64,000 nucleotides of DNA from Aliikangiella sp965214955 (GTDB taxonomy: Bacteria > Pseudomonadota > Gammaproteobacteria > Enterobacterales > Kangiellaceae), in NCBI GenBank assembly GCA_965214955.1, contig CBDCCU010000007.1:169776-233775 (forward strand), in the 5' to 3' direction. Both the position numbers and the translations under genes were made by a program. The notes beneath the pieces were generated by a model. That model was given only the letters and a program-made list of their open reading frames with translations. It was not told the origin of the DNA and did no database searches. Shown piece by piece: positions 8,938 through 17,352 of this stretch (position 1 is the first letter of the stretch; each line of letters opens with the position of its first letter).

Positions 8938-10659
8938 CTATTTTAAATAGCCTAAATGCTCAAGCTTTAAGATCACTCTTTGCGCGGCTTCATCGGGTGT
9001 TATACCAACTGTGTCGATAGCAAGCTCTGGTTTTTCTGGCACTTCATACGGATCACTAATACCCGTAAATTCTTTTATAATGCCTTCTCTTGCCATGGCA
9101 TATAAACCTTTACGGTCACGTTTTTCACACTCTTCTAAGCTAGTTGCCACGTGCACTTCAACAAAACCACCTAGGCCTTCGATCATTTCTCGAACTTCTC
9201 GACGAGTTTCGGTATAAGGAGCAATTGGAGCACAAATGGCAATACCGCCATTTTTAGTGATTTCACTAGCGACATAGCCTATTCTTTGAATATTAAGGTT
9301 ACGATGTTCTTTAGAAAAACCTAGTTCACTCGACAAGTTTTTACGCACAACATCACCATCTAATAGCGTTATTGAGCGCTCTCCAGATTCCATTAATTTA
9401 TTGAGTAATGCATTGGCAATGGTTGATTTACCCGAGCCTGATAAGCCTGTAAAAAATACGGTAAAGCCTTGCTTATGACGGGCTGGATATCTTTTGCGCA
9501 ACTCTGCTACCACTTGAGGATAGGAAAACCATTCTGGAATTTCTAACCCTTCAGATAATCGACGCCTAAACTCTGTGCCCGAAATATTAAGGGTTTTCTC
9601 ACCTTCTTTAATATCGTCAATTGGGCGATACTCGGCTTTATCTTCAACATATACCATCATTTGAAATGGCACCATTTTAATACCTAGCTCATTTTTAAAC
9701 TCATTCATGAGTGCTTGTGCATCATAAGGACCATAAAAATCTTCGCCTTGTGAGTTTTTACCGGGGCCGGCATGGTCGCGACCCACAATAAAGTGTGTGC
9801 AACCATAGTTTTTGCGAATAATCGCGTGCCAAACCGCTTCTCTAGGTCCGGCCATTCTCATGGCTAAAGGCAATAAACTTAATGTGGTGGTTTGATCGGG
9901 ATACTGCTTAACAATATGCTCATAGCAACGAACACGGCTAAAGTGATCGATATCACCAGGCTTAGTCATACCAACAACTGGCTGAATTAAAAGGTTGGCT
10001 TCTTCTTGTTTGGCGGCTCTAAAGGTAAGCTCTTGATGTGCTCGATGCATGGGATTACGAGTTTGAAATGCCACAACTTTTTTCCAGCCCCAATGAGCAA
10101 ATTTGTCTTGAAGCTGCGCTGGTGTGTCTCTTAATGCTTTAAAGTCATAGTGACTAGGGTGAGATAGCCCTTTCAGCTTACCACCTAAGTAGTAATCGCC
10201 AGCATGATTAAACAAGTAACTTACCGCAGGATGCGCTTGGTCATTAGCACCAAATACCTTTTCGGCCTCTAAAGCTTTATTTGGTTTCCAGCAATCTGAA
10301 ACCTCCAAAATGGCAATAACAACACCCTCTTCGTCTCTAAGTGCTATTTTTTCGCCAATTGAAATTTTCTTAGCAAACTCTTCGCTCACATCTAAAGTGA
10401 TTGGTATTGGCCAAAGTGTGCCATCGGTTAGTCGCATAGATTCAACAACCGAATCATAATTTTGTTCGGTAAGAAAACCTTCTAGTGGTGAAAAGCCACC
10501 ATTTAATAACAGCTCAATATCACAAATTTGACGGTGAGTTAAATCCCATGAAGCAAAATCTTTGGCTTCAGCTTTAATGATTTGACTCTCTTCATCTGAA
10601 ACATAGAGATTTTTCAGTTCGTCGCCATGTGCGATATATTTTTTTGATTCCACAACCAT
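8938..10659 (-). CDS. Bifunctional sulfate adenylyltransferase / adenylylsulfate kinase
   Basis: 573 residues. The N-terminal PUA-like and catalytic ATP sulfurylase parts (about 1-390) carry QTRNPMHRAHQELTFRAA and the VGRDHAGPG loop. The C-terminal APS kinase part (about 395-573) has the P-loop FTGLSGSGKST and LDGDVVRKNLSSELGFSKEHR. ATP plus sulfate gives APS, then PAPS, feeding sulfate assimilation. This sat-cysC fusion replaces the separate cysDN and cysC genes of enterobacteria. ATG at 10659 is taken as start; the AAAGG before it is very close, so the GTG two codons later is also possible. Confidence 0.95.
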   Translation of the reverse strand: MVVESKKYIAHGDELKNLYVSDEESQIIKAEAKDFASWDLTHRQICDIELLLNGGFSPLEGFLTEQNYDSVVESMRLTDGTLWPIPITLDVSEEFAKKISIGEKIALRDEEGVVIAILEVSDCWKPNKALEAEKVFGANDQAHPAVSYLFNHAGDYYLGGKLKGLSHPSHYDFKALRDTPAQLQDKFAHWGWKKVVAFQTRNPMHRAHQELTFRAAKQEEANLLIQPVVGMTKPGDIDHFSRVRCYEHIVKQYPDQTTTLSLLPLAMRMAGPREAVWHAIIRKNYGCTHFIVGRDHAGPGKNSQGEDFYGPYDAQALMNEFKNELGIKMVPFQMMVYVEDKAEYRPIDDIKEGEKTLNISGTEFRRRLSEGLEIPEWFSYPQVVAELRKRYPARHKQGFTVFFTGLSGSGKSTIANALLNKLMESGERSITLLDGDVVRKNLSSELGFSKEHRNLNIQRIGYVASEITKNGGIAICAPIAPYTETRREVREMIEGLGGFVEVHVATSLEECEKRDRKGLYAMAREGIIKEFTGISDPYEVPEKPELAIDTVGITPDEAAQRVILKLEHLGYLK

Positions 10660-10663
10660 GCCT

Positions 10664-10684
10664 TTAATCGTTAATCGTTAATCG
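10664..10684. repeat. Three tandem TTAATCG heptamers in the sat/cysC leader
   Basis: TTAATCG occurs three times in a row, five bases upstream of the sat/cysC start, in the untranslated leader. Copy number could change by slippage and shift the leader length; there is no evidence that it does. Confidence 0.85.
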
Positions 10685-10852
10685 GTGTATTAAAATGAAA
10701 CGTGATGTTAACACAAAGGATTAATGAAAAGCTCATTTAGAGACTAATTTTTTGGTTATAACTTAAAGCCTTTAGTTATAGATAACTTATACTCGTTTCC
10801 CTTGCAGATAATAATTTAAGCTGGCATTTTTAGACAGAAGAAAATGTGTTGG

Positions 10853-10882
10853 TTTTACCCCATGTAAAGAGTTTTGTATAAT
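10853..10882 (+). promoter_or_regulatory. Sigma-70-like promoter for the VanZ gene
   Basis: TTTTAC (10853-10858) and TATAAT (10877-10882) are 18 bp apart, 32 bp upstream of the ATG at 10915. Confidence 0.55.
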
Positions 10883-10914
10883 CCTCAACCCTTTAATAAG
10901 CTGAGCATAAATAA

Positions 10915-11292
10915 ATGCTTAATACTATTTATTTAAAAAAACTATTAAGCCATAACTCTGTCTACTGGAAATTGCTATTTTGGCTAATTTTAACGCTATT
11001 ACTAGCATTAACTCTTACCCCACAAAACATTAAGCTAGTTAATGTTAGTCATATCGACAAGTTTTATCATTTTATTGCCTTCGCAGGATTTAGCTTTGTT
11101 TTTGCCGTAGCCTACCAAAAAGCGAGCATTATTTTTATTATTAGCAACTCATTTGCTCTAGGGATCCTTATCGAAATTGCTCAATCTTATATTCCTAACC
11201 GTGGCTTTAGTTACGCGGATATTGCAGCTGATCTGCTAGGGGCAATTGCTGGGTTAATAATTGCTCGTTTATTATTAAATCAAATAAAATAG
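10915..11292 (+). CDS. VanZ-like membrane protein
   Basis: 125 residues with four hydrophobic segments (about 18-35, 48-66, 72-90, 103-122). The motif HIDKFYHFIAFAGFSF and the later EIAQSYIPNRGFSYADIAADLLGAIAG are the VanZ-like signature (buried charged residues, GR.xSxxDxxxNxxG-like). The family is widespread and mostly uncharacterised, named after a teicoplanin-resistance accessory protein; no resistance role is implied. Confidence 0.85.
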   Translation: MLNTIYLKKLLSHNSVYWKLLFWLILTLLLALTLTPQNIKLVNVSHIDKFYHFIAFAGFSFVFAVAYQKASIIFIISNSFALGILIEIAQSYIPNRGFSYADIAADLLGAIAGLIIARLLLNQIK

Positions 11293-11323
11293 CAATTTGG
11301 TGCAATTGGGATCTGTTGATCTT

Positions 11324-12484
11324 TCAAATATCTTCACTGTTGCGTTTAAAAGGAAGTTTTAGCTTTAATTGTTTTTTCACTCCGGCAACTTGAGTTTTTT
11401 CTCTATTTAGATAATCTTCAATCGCTAACTTTAAATTTGGCTGCTTTATATAATGTGCAGAATAAGTATATTCGGGCTTGAATCCACGGCTGATTTTATG
11501 CTCGCCTTGGGCTCCAGCATCAAATCGTTTTAATTGATGTTTAATTGCGTATTCAATTGCCTGATAATAACAAAGCTCAAAATGCAAACAGTCTATTTCT
11601 TTGATCGCCCCCCAATATCTGCCGTATAAAGTTGTTTGATCTTCAAAAAACAATGCGCCAGCAATTATTTGGTTGTGTTGCTCGGCAACAATTAAAAAAC
11701 TTGTGTCGGCAAAATGTTGAAAAATGCGTTTAAAAAAATCTAAATTTAAATAACCTCCATGCCCACTTCTTTTTGCGTAAGTTAGTTGATAGCAATGGTA
11801 AAAGCGCTCTAGTAAAGAAGAGGTTATTTCAAAAGCTCGGTAAATTTTTATGCTAATACCTTGCTCAATAACTTTTTTGCGCTCTCGTAAGATATTGTTA
11901 CGTTGTTTTTTTCGACAAGTTGCCACAAAATCATTAAATGTTTGGTAGTTTTGATTAAACCAATAATATTGAACACCCATTCGAGACAAAAAATCATTTT
12001 TAAAAAAGCTTAACTCTGATTCATAAGGAAAAAGTACATGCACACTACTAATGTCGTGCTTTTCACACTCTGTTTTTAGCGCTTCTTTTATTTGATTTAA
12101 GCAGGCTTTGCTAAGCTTTTGATTTTGTAAGAGCTGCTCATTAAGCAAAATTCTTGGCCCTACAGATGGCGTAAATGGAACGGCATTAACTAGTTTAGGG
12201 TAATAGTTTACATAGCTATATTGATAAGCCTCGGCCCATTGAAAATCAAACACATATTCGCCATAACTATGGTTTTTTAAATATAACGGCATCACACAGA
12301 CTAGTTCGTCACCATAAGTTGCCGATAGATGATAGGGTTGCCAACCTGTTTTTTCACAAGCACATTTTGCAAATTCAAGCGCGCTTAAATACTGATGCAT
12401 TACAAATGGATTATGGTACTTGTTTAAAGCATTCCATTTATTAGAAGGTATTTGTTCAATGCTAGAATGAAACTTTATATGCAA
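11324..12484 (-). CDS. FemAB-like acyltransferase (DUF482 / PF04339 type)
   Basis: 386 residues, soluble, with the double-GNAT architecture of the PF04339 FemAB-like family: NPFVMHQYLSALE near the N-terminus, PSVGPRILL mid-protein, and the C-terminal FDAGAQGEHKISRGFKPEYTYSAHYI block, which is very typical. Related proteins are proposed to modify peptidoglycan precursors or other amino groups, but their substrate is unknown. It converges on the VanZ gene. A 16-base sequence CTGTTGATCTTTCAAA occurs just beyond both ends of the gene. Confidence 0.85.
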   Translation of the reverse strand: MHIKFHSSIEQIPSNKWNALNKYHNPFVMHQYLSALEFAKCACEKTGWQPYHLSATYGDELVCVMPLYLKNHSYGEYVFDFQWAEAYQYSYVNYYPKLVNAVPFTPSVGPRILLNEQLLQNQKLSKACLNQIKEALKTECEKHDISSVHVLFPYESELSFFKNDFLSRMGVQYYWFNQNYQTFNDFVATCRKKQRNNILRERKKVIEQGISIKIYRAFEITSSLLERFYHCYQLTYAKRSGHGGYLNLDFFKRIFQHFADTSFLIVAEQHNQIIAGALFFEDQTTLYGRYWGAIKEIDCLHFELCYYQAIEYAIKHQLKRFDAGAQGEHKISRGFKPEYTYSAHYIKQPNLKLAIEDYLNREKTQVAGVKKQLKLKLPFKRNSEDI

Positions 12485-12655
12485 TTTTGAATGTAATTTA
12501 ATATTCTTTTTCCCATGAAAGCTAGCAACTGTTGATCTTTCAAACAGCTCCCAATTGTTAGTAAAAATTTATAATACTAAAGCTAACCCACTACAATACA
12601 TTTTGGTAACATTTTAACTTATTTAATAAGCATTCAACATTTTAAGGGCTATTTT

Positions 12656-13633
12656 ATGAATAAAAGCGCAACCACCAGCTTTTTAGCACTAATTTTAACC
12701 TTAGTTGGTTTTTTCTCTGGAAGCAGTCTTTTGTTAACCATGGGGTTATTTGCTTTTTCGGGCGCAATCACCAACTGGCTTGCTGTGCATATGTTATTTG
12801 AAAAAGTGCCAGGCTTATATGGCTCAGGTATTATTCCTTTGCAGTTTGAAACGATAAAAAAAGCCATTAAATCGTTAATGATGGAGCAATTTTTTACCAA
12901 GCAAAATATTGATAAATTTTTAACTGATCAATCAACCACTCAATTATCTATTGATGTTGCACCAATTATTGAAAGCACCGATTTATACCCGTTCTTCTTC
13001 AAGATGCATGTTTCAGCAAGTCAGTAAGCCAGCCTATTTGAGGCATTAATGCGCAGGATTAGTCATTCTACTTCAAGCATTGATAACGAAGAAGAGGCTG
13101 GCTTACTGCCTTGCCCTTCGGGTGCTCAGCCAAAAAGCTTGCACTGCATTACAGCTTTTGAAAAGGGCTTGCCATTTCCTGCAAGCTGCGCCTTGTTCAA
13201 ACTTTTTGGCTGAACACTGCAACATGCATCTTGAAGGAGAACGGGTATATCACCCGCATTTGATAAGTTGGTAGAAGTAATAATGAACTCATCATTTGGC
13301 GGTATGCTTAATATGTTTGGTGGAGTTGAGGCATTAACACCACTAAAGGAGCCTTTTATTAAAAACATGCAGTCATCACTAATAGCAATGTCTGCTGAAA
13401 AAGACTTTCAACAAAAGCTTGTCGAGCAAATTGAATCGGAAGACTCCTTATCCAAAATTAGTGATAAAATAGCTAGCATTATTGATGCTAGATTAGCTGA
13501 ACTGACTCCAAGCTTAGTGAAACAAATTATGCAAGCAATGATCAAAGAACATTTAGGCTGGCTAGTAATTTGGGGCGGTGTGTTTGGAGCCTTAATTGGT
13601 TTTTTAAGCCATATACTTATGAGTATTATTTAA
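12656..13633 (+). pseudogene. DUF445 membrane protein gene interrupted by a MITE
   Basis: Codons 1-110 (12656-12985) encode a DUF445-like N-terminus with two membrane helices (GFFSGSSLLLTMGLFAFSGAITNWLAVHMLFEKVPGLYGSGIIP). The frame then enters the element and stops at 13027. It resumes at 13250 as SPAFDKLVEVIMNSSFGG and ends with a C-terminal helix at 13633. Removing 12986-13249 (the element plus one TA copy) rejoins GAT TTA to TCA CCC in frame and yields a 237-residue protein, so the insertion is recent. Two fragments may still be made, but full DUF445 function is probably lost. Confidence 0.9.
12986..13247. mobile_element. MITE family 1, copy 2, with TA target duplication
   Basis: 262 bp with terminal inverted repeats TACCCGTTCTTCTTCAAGAT and the complement of TACCCGTTCTCCTTCAAGAT, continuing to GCATGTT. 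TA lies directly outside both ends (12984-12985 and 13248-13249). TA duplication is the habit of IS630/Tc1/mariner transposases, which probably moved it in trans; no such transposase gene lies in the window. It is an inverted copy of 5996-6257. Confidence 0.93.
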
Positions 13634-13705
13634 ATTGCCAAAGTTGCCTGAATGTGTATAGTGTAAATTAGCTTTGCAACAAAAAACAACAAATGGAGGC
13701 GTTTA

Positions 13706-14308
13706 ATGTCATTCACCAATGCAATTGCTTTACTTTATGGGCCAAGTAAAGAGTGGAAAAAAATTAGCCAACAAAAACACAGTATTAGTCACATTTATCT
13801 AACATTTTTAGTTTTTTTTGCTGCAATTCCTCCAGTTTCGGCATTTATCGGTAGCACTTATGTTGGTTGGTCTATTGGCAATGGCGAAACCTACAAACTC
13901 ACCACAGATAGTGCTCTTTACCTATCAGTTGTTGCCTATTTTGCCATATTAGCTTCTGTTTTTGTTTTATCTGGCTTTGTGCAATGGATGGCTAAAACCT
14001 ATGGGGCAAAACCAACATTTGCCGAATGTTTAAATTTAACCGCTTATAGTTGCACTCCTCTCTTTTTGGTTGGCATTTTGGGTAGTTTTCCCATTTTATG
14101 GCTTGATATGTTATTTAGTTTGGTCGCTATTGCCATGTCGGTTAATTTATTATACCGTGGCGTGCCTGAAGTTATGGGTATTAACCAAGAAAAAGGCTTT
14201 TTGTTTGCTAGCTCAATTTTAACTGTTTGTATGGTAAGTTTGGTGGGTATGCTAACAATAACCATTATTTTCTGGGGCTCAGGAATTTCACCTGTTTTTA
14301 CCAATTAA
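13706..14308 (+). CDS. Yip1-family membrane protein
   Basis: 200 residues with five hydrophobic segments. The N-terminal LLYGPSKEWKKISQQKHS followed by a membrane region with FAECLNLTAYSCTPLFLVGI and a YRGVPEVMGI loop are the usual Yip1-domain landmarks in proteobacteria. Function is unknown in bacteria. GGAGG precedes the ATG by six bases. Confidence 0.82.
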   Translation: MSFTNAIALLYGPSKEWKKISQQKHSISHIYLTFLVFFAAIPPVSAFIGSTYVGWSIGNGETYKLTTDSALYLSVVAYFAILASVFVLSGFVQWMAKTYGAKPTFAECLNLTAYSCTPLFLVGILGSFPILWLDMLFSLVAIAMSVNLLYRGVPEVMGINQEKGFLFASSILTVCMVSLVGMLTITIIFWGSGISPVFTN

Positions 14309-14342
14309 AATGACCCAAACGTTATAAATTAAGAAGGCTACT

Positions 14343-14561
14343 TTGGACGTTATCTACTGGTTAATTCCTTTATCCATTATGGTGTTGATTATTGCTGTTG
14401 CTATTCTTTTTTGGGCGGTTAAAAATGGTCAGTTTAAAGATTTAGATTCTCCTGCCGTTGACATTTTATTTGAGCCTGACGATCCCCACTCAATCCAACT
14501 AATCAATAAAAGCACCAACAAACAACCAAAAGATTCCATTAATGAAAACACTGATCATTAA
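14343..14561 (+). CDS. ccoS: Cytochrome cbb3 oxidase maturation protein CcoS, TTG start
   Basis: 72 residues. One N-terminal membrane helix ends in FWAVKNGQFKDLDSPAVDILFEPD, the diagnostic CcoS segment (FFWAV.xGQFDDLexPA in the family). CcoS is required to insert the cofactors of cbb3-type cytochrome oxidase. No ATG fits; TTG at 14343 with AAGAAGG five bases upstream gives the family N-terminus. The cbb3 structural and ccoGHI genes are not in the window. Its end overlaps the next gene by 20 bp. Confidence 0.9.
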   Translation: MDVIYWLIPLSIMVLIIAVAILFWAVKNGQFKDLDSPAVDILFEPDDPHSIQLINKSTNKQPKDSINENTDH

Positions 14562-15180
14562 AATTTTATTCATTTCTTGCTTATTTAGCAGTCTCGCTGT
14601 AAGTGCCCCCAAACTAAAATTAGCCAAAGAGTTTAATCTTATTGCAATTAATGGTGCTGAATATGAATCGGGCTTTTTTGACTCTGCCGTTAATGTTAAT
14701 TTAAGAAATGGTGTCAACCGATTAGTCATAGAGTTTGAAGAGCTATACGAAGGTGAAGATGATGATAGTTTTGATGTGATTAAATCGGGCTATTTTTTAT
14801 TACAATTTAATGTTGATAATAAGGTCAATGTTGTACAACAAATAACAAGACCCAGTGATGCAGATTCAGCAAAGCGTTATATTAAAAACCCAACATTTTC
14901 ATTAATCTTACAAAATGCTAAAAACACGAGTATTAACTTTTCATTAACACCGCTAAGCAGTGATAAACTTATTTATGCATTAGCTCAAACTCAAATTAAG
15001 CAGCGCAAAACATTGGATCTATCTTATTCCGCTAATGCGCAAACCAAAAAAAATGCTCAGCCAAAAAAGCAGCTACCAAAACAGTCTACGGCTAGTCAAA
15101 TGTTAAAATACTGGTGGTCACAAGCCTCCAATGCCGAAAAACAAGCTTTTTTAAAAGAAATTAACCAATCTAATGACTGA
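14542..15180 (+). CDS. DUF2057-family exported protein
   Basis: 212 residues with a Sec signal peptide (about 1-21, cleavage near AVSA-PKLK). The body starts KLKLAKEFNLIAINGAEYESG and has NLRNGVNRLVIEFEELYE, matching the DUF2057 (YccT-like) periplasmic family of unknown function. The last ~50 residues are low complexity, rich in K and Q. It overlaps ccoS by 20 bp and the next gene by 8 bp, so the three form one transcription unit. Confidence 0.8.
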   Translation: MKTLIIKILFISCLFSSLAVSAPKLKLAKEFNLIAINGAEYESGFFDSAVNVNLRNGVNRLVIEFEELYEGEDDDSFDVIKSGYFLLQFNVDNKVNVVQQITRPSDADSAKRYIKNPTFSLILQNAKNTSINFSLTPLSSDKLIYALAQTQIKQRKTLDLSYSANAQTKKNAQPKKQLPKQSTASQMLKYWWSQASNAEKQAFLKEINQSND

Positions 15181-15874
15181 TTTATCAATTGCTTCGGCAT
15201 TTATTTTGGGGTTACTAGGCTCCGCTCATTGTTTTAGTATGTGCGGCGGAATTATTACCGCATTATCAAGTGCAACCGATCAGCAGACGATTAAGATATC
15301 TAAATCACTTAATATATCCAAATCGCTGGCTTATCAAATAGGTCGAATTAGCAGCTATACTCTCATAGGGCTGCTAGCTGGATTAATTGGACTAGAGCTT
15401 TCACAACTTTCAGATAAGCCTATATTACCGATTATTTCAGCAATATTATTGATATTAATGGGTTTTTACATGACCCGCTGGTGGATGGCACTTACCTATC
15501 TTGAAAAGGCAGGTTCACTACTTTGGAAAAAAATCAATCCACTCTCAAAAAGGCTACTTCCTGTTAATTCACTACCAAAAGCAACCTTATTAGGAATGTT
15601 GTGGGGGTGGTTGCCTTGTGGACTAGTTTATTCTGCATTAGGTTATGCTTTAGCCACTGCAAGCCCCATTAAAAGCGCATTGTATATGCTGTTTTTTGGC
15701 TTAGGTACCCTACCTGCAACATTATCGCTAGGGTTAGCCAGCCTTAAACTAAAGCAGCTTATCACCAGCAAAGCTTTTCAAATTGTTTGCGGCTTAATAT
15801 TAATAGGGTTTGGCATTTATATTTTGCAGGGCATTTTCTTTGCAGAAGGCTCAGGACATCACCACCATCATTAA
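15173..15874 (+). CDS. SafE/DsbD-like membrane protein next to ccoS
   Basis: 233 residues, six predicted helices. GLLGSAHCFSMCGGIITALSSA at the N-terminus and GMLWGWLPCGLVYSALGYAL in the second half are the paired Cys motifs of the DsbD_2 / sulfite-exporter-like family found beside ccoS in many gammaproteobacteria. A role in copper handling or disulfide transfer for cbb3 oxidase assembly is inferred from context. The C-terminus is GSGHHHHH, a natural His tail that could bind metal. Confidence 0.85.
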   Translation: MTDLSIASAFILGLLGSAHCFSMCGGIITALSSATDQQTIKISKSLNISKSLAYQIGRISSYTLIGLLAGLIGLELSQLSDKPILPIISAILLILMGFYMTRWWMALTYLEKAGSLLWKKINPLSKRLLPVNSLPKATLLGMLWGWLPCGLVYSALGYALATASPIKSALYMLFFGLGTLPATLSLGLASLKLKQLITSKAFQIVCGLILIGFGIYILQGIFFAEGSGHHHHH

Positions 15875-15948
15875 ACTCAACAACCCTAGTCATTGCACAA
15901 TTTTTAATCTATAATCGCCGCCCCTTTGGTTTGTTGACTCGGATCGGT

Positions 15949-17283
15949 ATGCTAACACCAGAACTTCTAGCCCCTGCAGGCTCTTTAAAACACATGCGAT
16001 ATGCCTTTGCCTATGGCGCAGATGCAGTATATGCAGGTCTCCCTCGATATAGTCTTCGGGTAAGAAACAATAGTTTTAACATGAAAAATCTTGAGCTTGG
16101 GATCAAGGAAGCTCAAGCGCAAAATAAACAGTTTTTTGTAGCAGCGAATATTGCTCCCCATAACAGCAAAGTAAAAACCTTTGTTAAAGATATTGAGCCA
16201 ATAGTTAACATGAACCCTGATGCACTAATTATGTCAGATCCAGGCTTAATGATGATGGTTAGAGAGAACTTTCCCGATACTGTGATCCATTTGTCGGTTC
16301 AAGCCAATACGGTGAACTATGCCGCCGTTAAATTTTGGCAGTCTCTTGGGGTAAAAAGGGTTATTTTATCGCGTGAACTTTCGTTAGATGAAGTTGCCGA
16401 AATTAAACAACAGTGCCCCGATATTGAAATTGAAGTATTTGTTCATGGTGCATTGTGCATTGCTTATTCTGGCAGGTGCTTATTGTCGGGTTATTTTAAT
16501 CACCGCGATCCAAACCAAGGTACTTGCACCAATGCTTGTCGCTGGGGTTATAAAGTGCATGAAGCCGAAATGCAGGAAACTGGTGACATACAAAAAGTAA
16601 AACCTGCCCCACAAATCGGTATTGGAGAAACATCAGAAAAACTCGTTTTACTTGAGGAAAATCAGCGTCCTGGCGAATATATGCCCATGTATGAAGACGA
16701 GCACGGAACTTACATTTTTAATTCAAAAGATTTAAGAGCGATTCAACACGTTGAAAAGCTCATTGAAATTGGGGTGGACTGCTTAAAAATTGAGGGACGA
16801 ACTAAATCACACTTTTATGCTGCTAGAACCGCTCAGGTTTATCGCAAAGCCATTGATGATGCCATTGCAGGTAAGCCATTTGATATGAACCTTATGGACA
16901 CATTACAAGGCATGGCTAACCGAGGCTACACCGAAGGTTTCTTTAGGCGTCATGTACACGATGACTATCAAAACTACTTAAACGGTAGCCCCGAAAGACA
17001 TAATCAGCTTTTTGTTGGTGAAGTGCTTCAAGAAGAAGATAAACGTATATTAGTAGATGTCAAAAATCGCTTTCAAGTTGGTGATAAGTTAATTTATATG
17101 TCACCCAATGGTGATATTTCACAAAACTTAAATTGGATCACTAATCAATATGGTGGTGATATGATTGTTGCTCCAGGTTCAGGACATCAAGTGTGGATAG
17201 AAAAACCGCAAGGTTATAGTGGAAACATGGGATTAATTGTAAAAGAAAATGCTGTTGAAAGCTTAGCTAAAGCAGTAAGTTAA
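15949..17283 (+). CDS. trhP: tRNA hydroxylation protein TrhP (YegQ-type U32 peptidase-like)
   Basis: 444 residues from ATG 15949, colinear with E. coli YegQ/TrhP: ELLAPAGSLKHMRYAFAYGADAVYAGLPRYSLRVRNN at the start, HLSVQANTVN, then the Cys set SGRCLLSGYFNHRDPNQGTCTNACRW. With prephenate-derived chemistry TrhP makes 5-hydroxyuridine at the tRNA wobble position 34. A longer upstream reading overlaps the previous gene and lacks family similarity. A TATAAT lies at 15910-15915. Confidence 0.95.
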   Translation: MLTPELLAPAGSLKHMRYAFAYGADAVYAGLPRYSLRVRNNSFNMKNLELGIKEAQAQNKQFFVAANIAPHNSKVKTFVKDIEPIVNMNPDALIMSDPGLMMMVRENFPDTVIHLSVQANTVNYAAVKFWQSLGVKRVILSRELSLDEVAEIKQQCPDIEIEVFVHGALCIAYSGRCLLSGYFNHRDPNQGTCTNACRWGYKVHEAEMQETGDIQKVKPAPQIGIGETSEKLVLLEENQRPGEYMPMYEDEHGTYIFNSKDLRAIQHVEKLIEIGVDCLKIEGRTKSHFYAARTAQVYRKAIDDAIAGKPFDMNLMDTLQGMANRGYTEGFFRRHVHDDYQNYLNGSPERHNQLFVGEVLQEEDKRILVDVKNRFQVGDKLIYMSPNGDISQNLNWITNQYGGDMIVAPGSGHQVWIEKPQGYSGNMGLIVKENAVESLAKAVS

Positions 17284-17306
17284 ATTTTGATATCAATAAT
17301 AAAATT

Positions 17307-17338
17307 AAGGGGCTTCAATTGAAGCCCCTTTTTTTTAT
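17307..17338 (+). terminator. Intrinsic terminator between convergent trhP and porin genes
   Basis: AAGGGGCTTC, loop AATT, GAAGCCCCTT, then a T-run. Fifteen bases separate it from the porin stop, and the stem may also serve the minus strand. Confidence 0.93.
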
Positions 17339-17352
17339 TTGATACCTAAAGA

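Noticed and set aside
13080..13274. 64-codon open frame in the second MITE
   Set aside because: Lies in and past the end of the element, no ribosome-binding site and no match in the other copy.
15787..15948. Longer N-terminus for trhP
   Set aside because: The extra 54 codons overlap the upstream gene and its stop, and have no similarity to the family; ATG 15949 matches the YegQ start.
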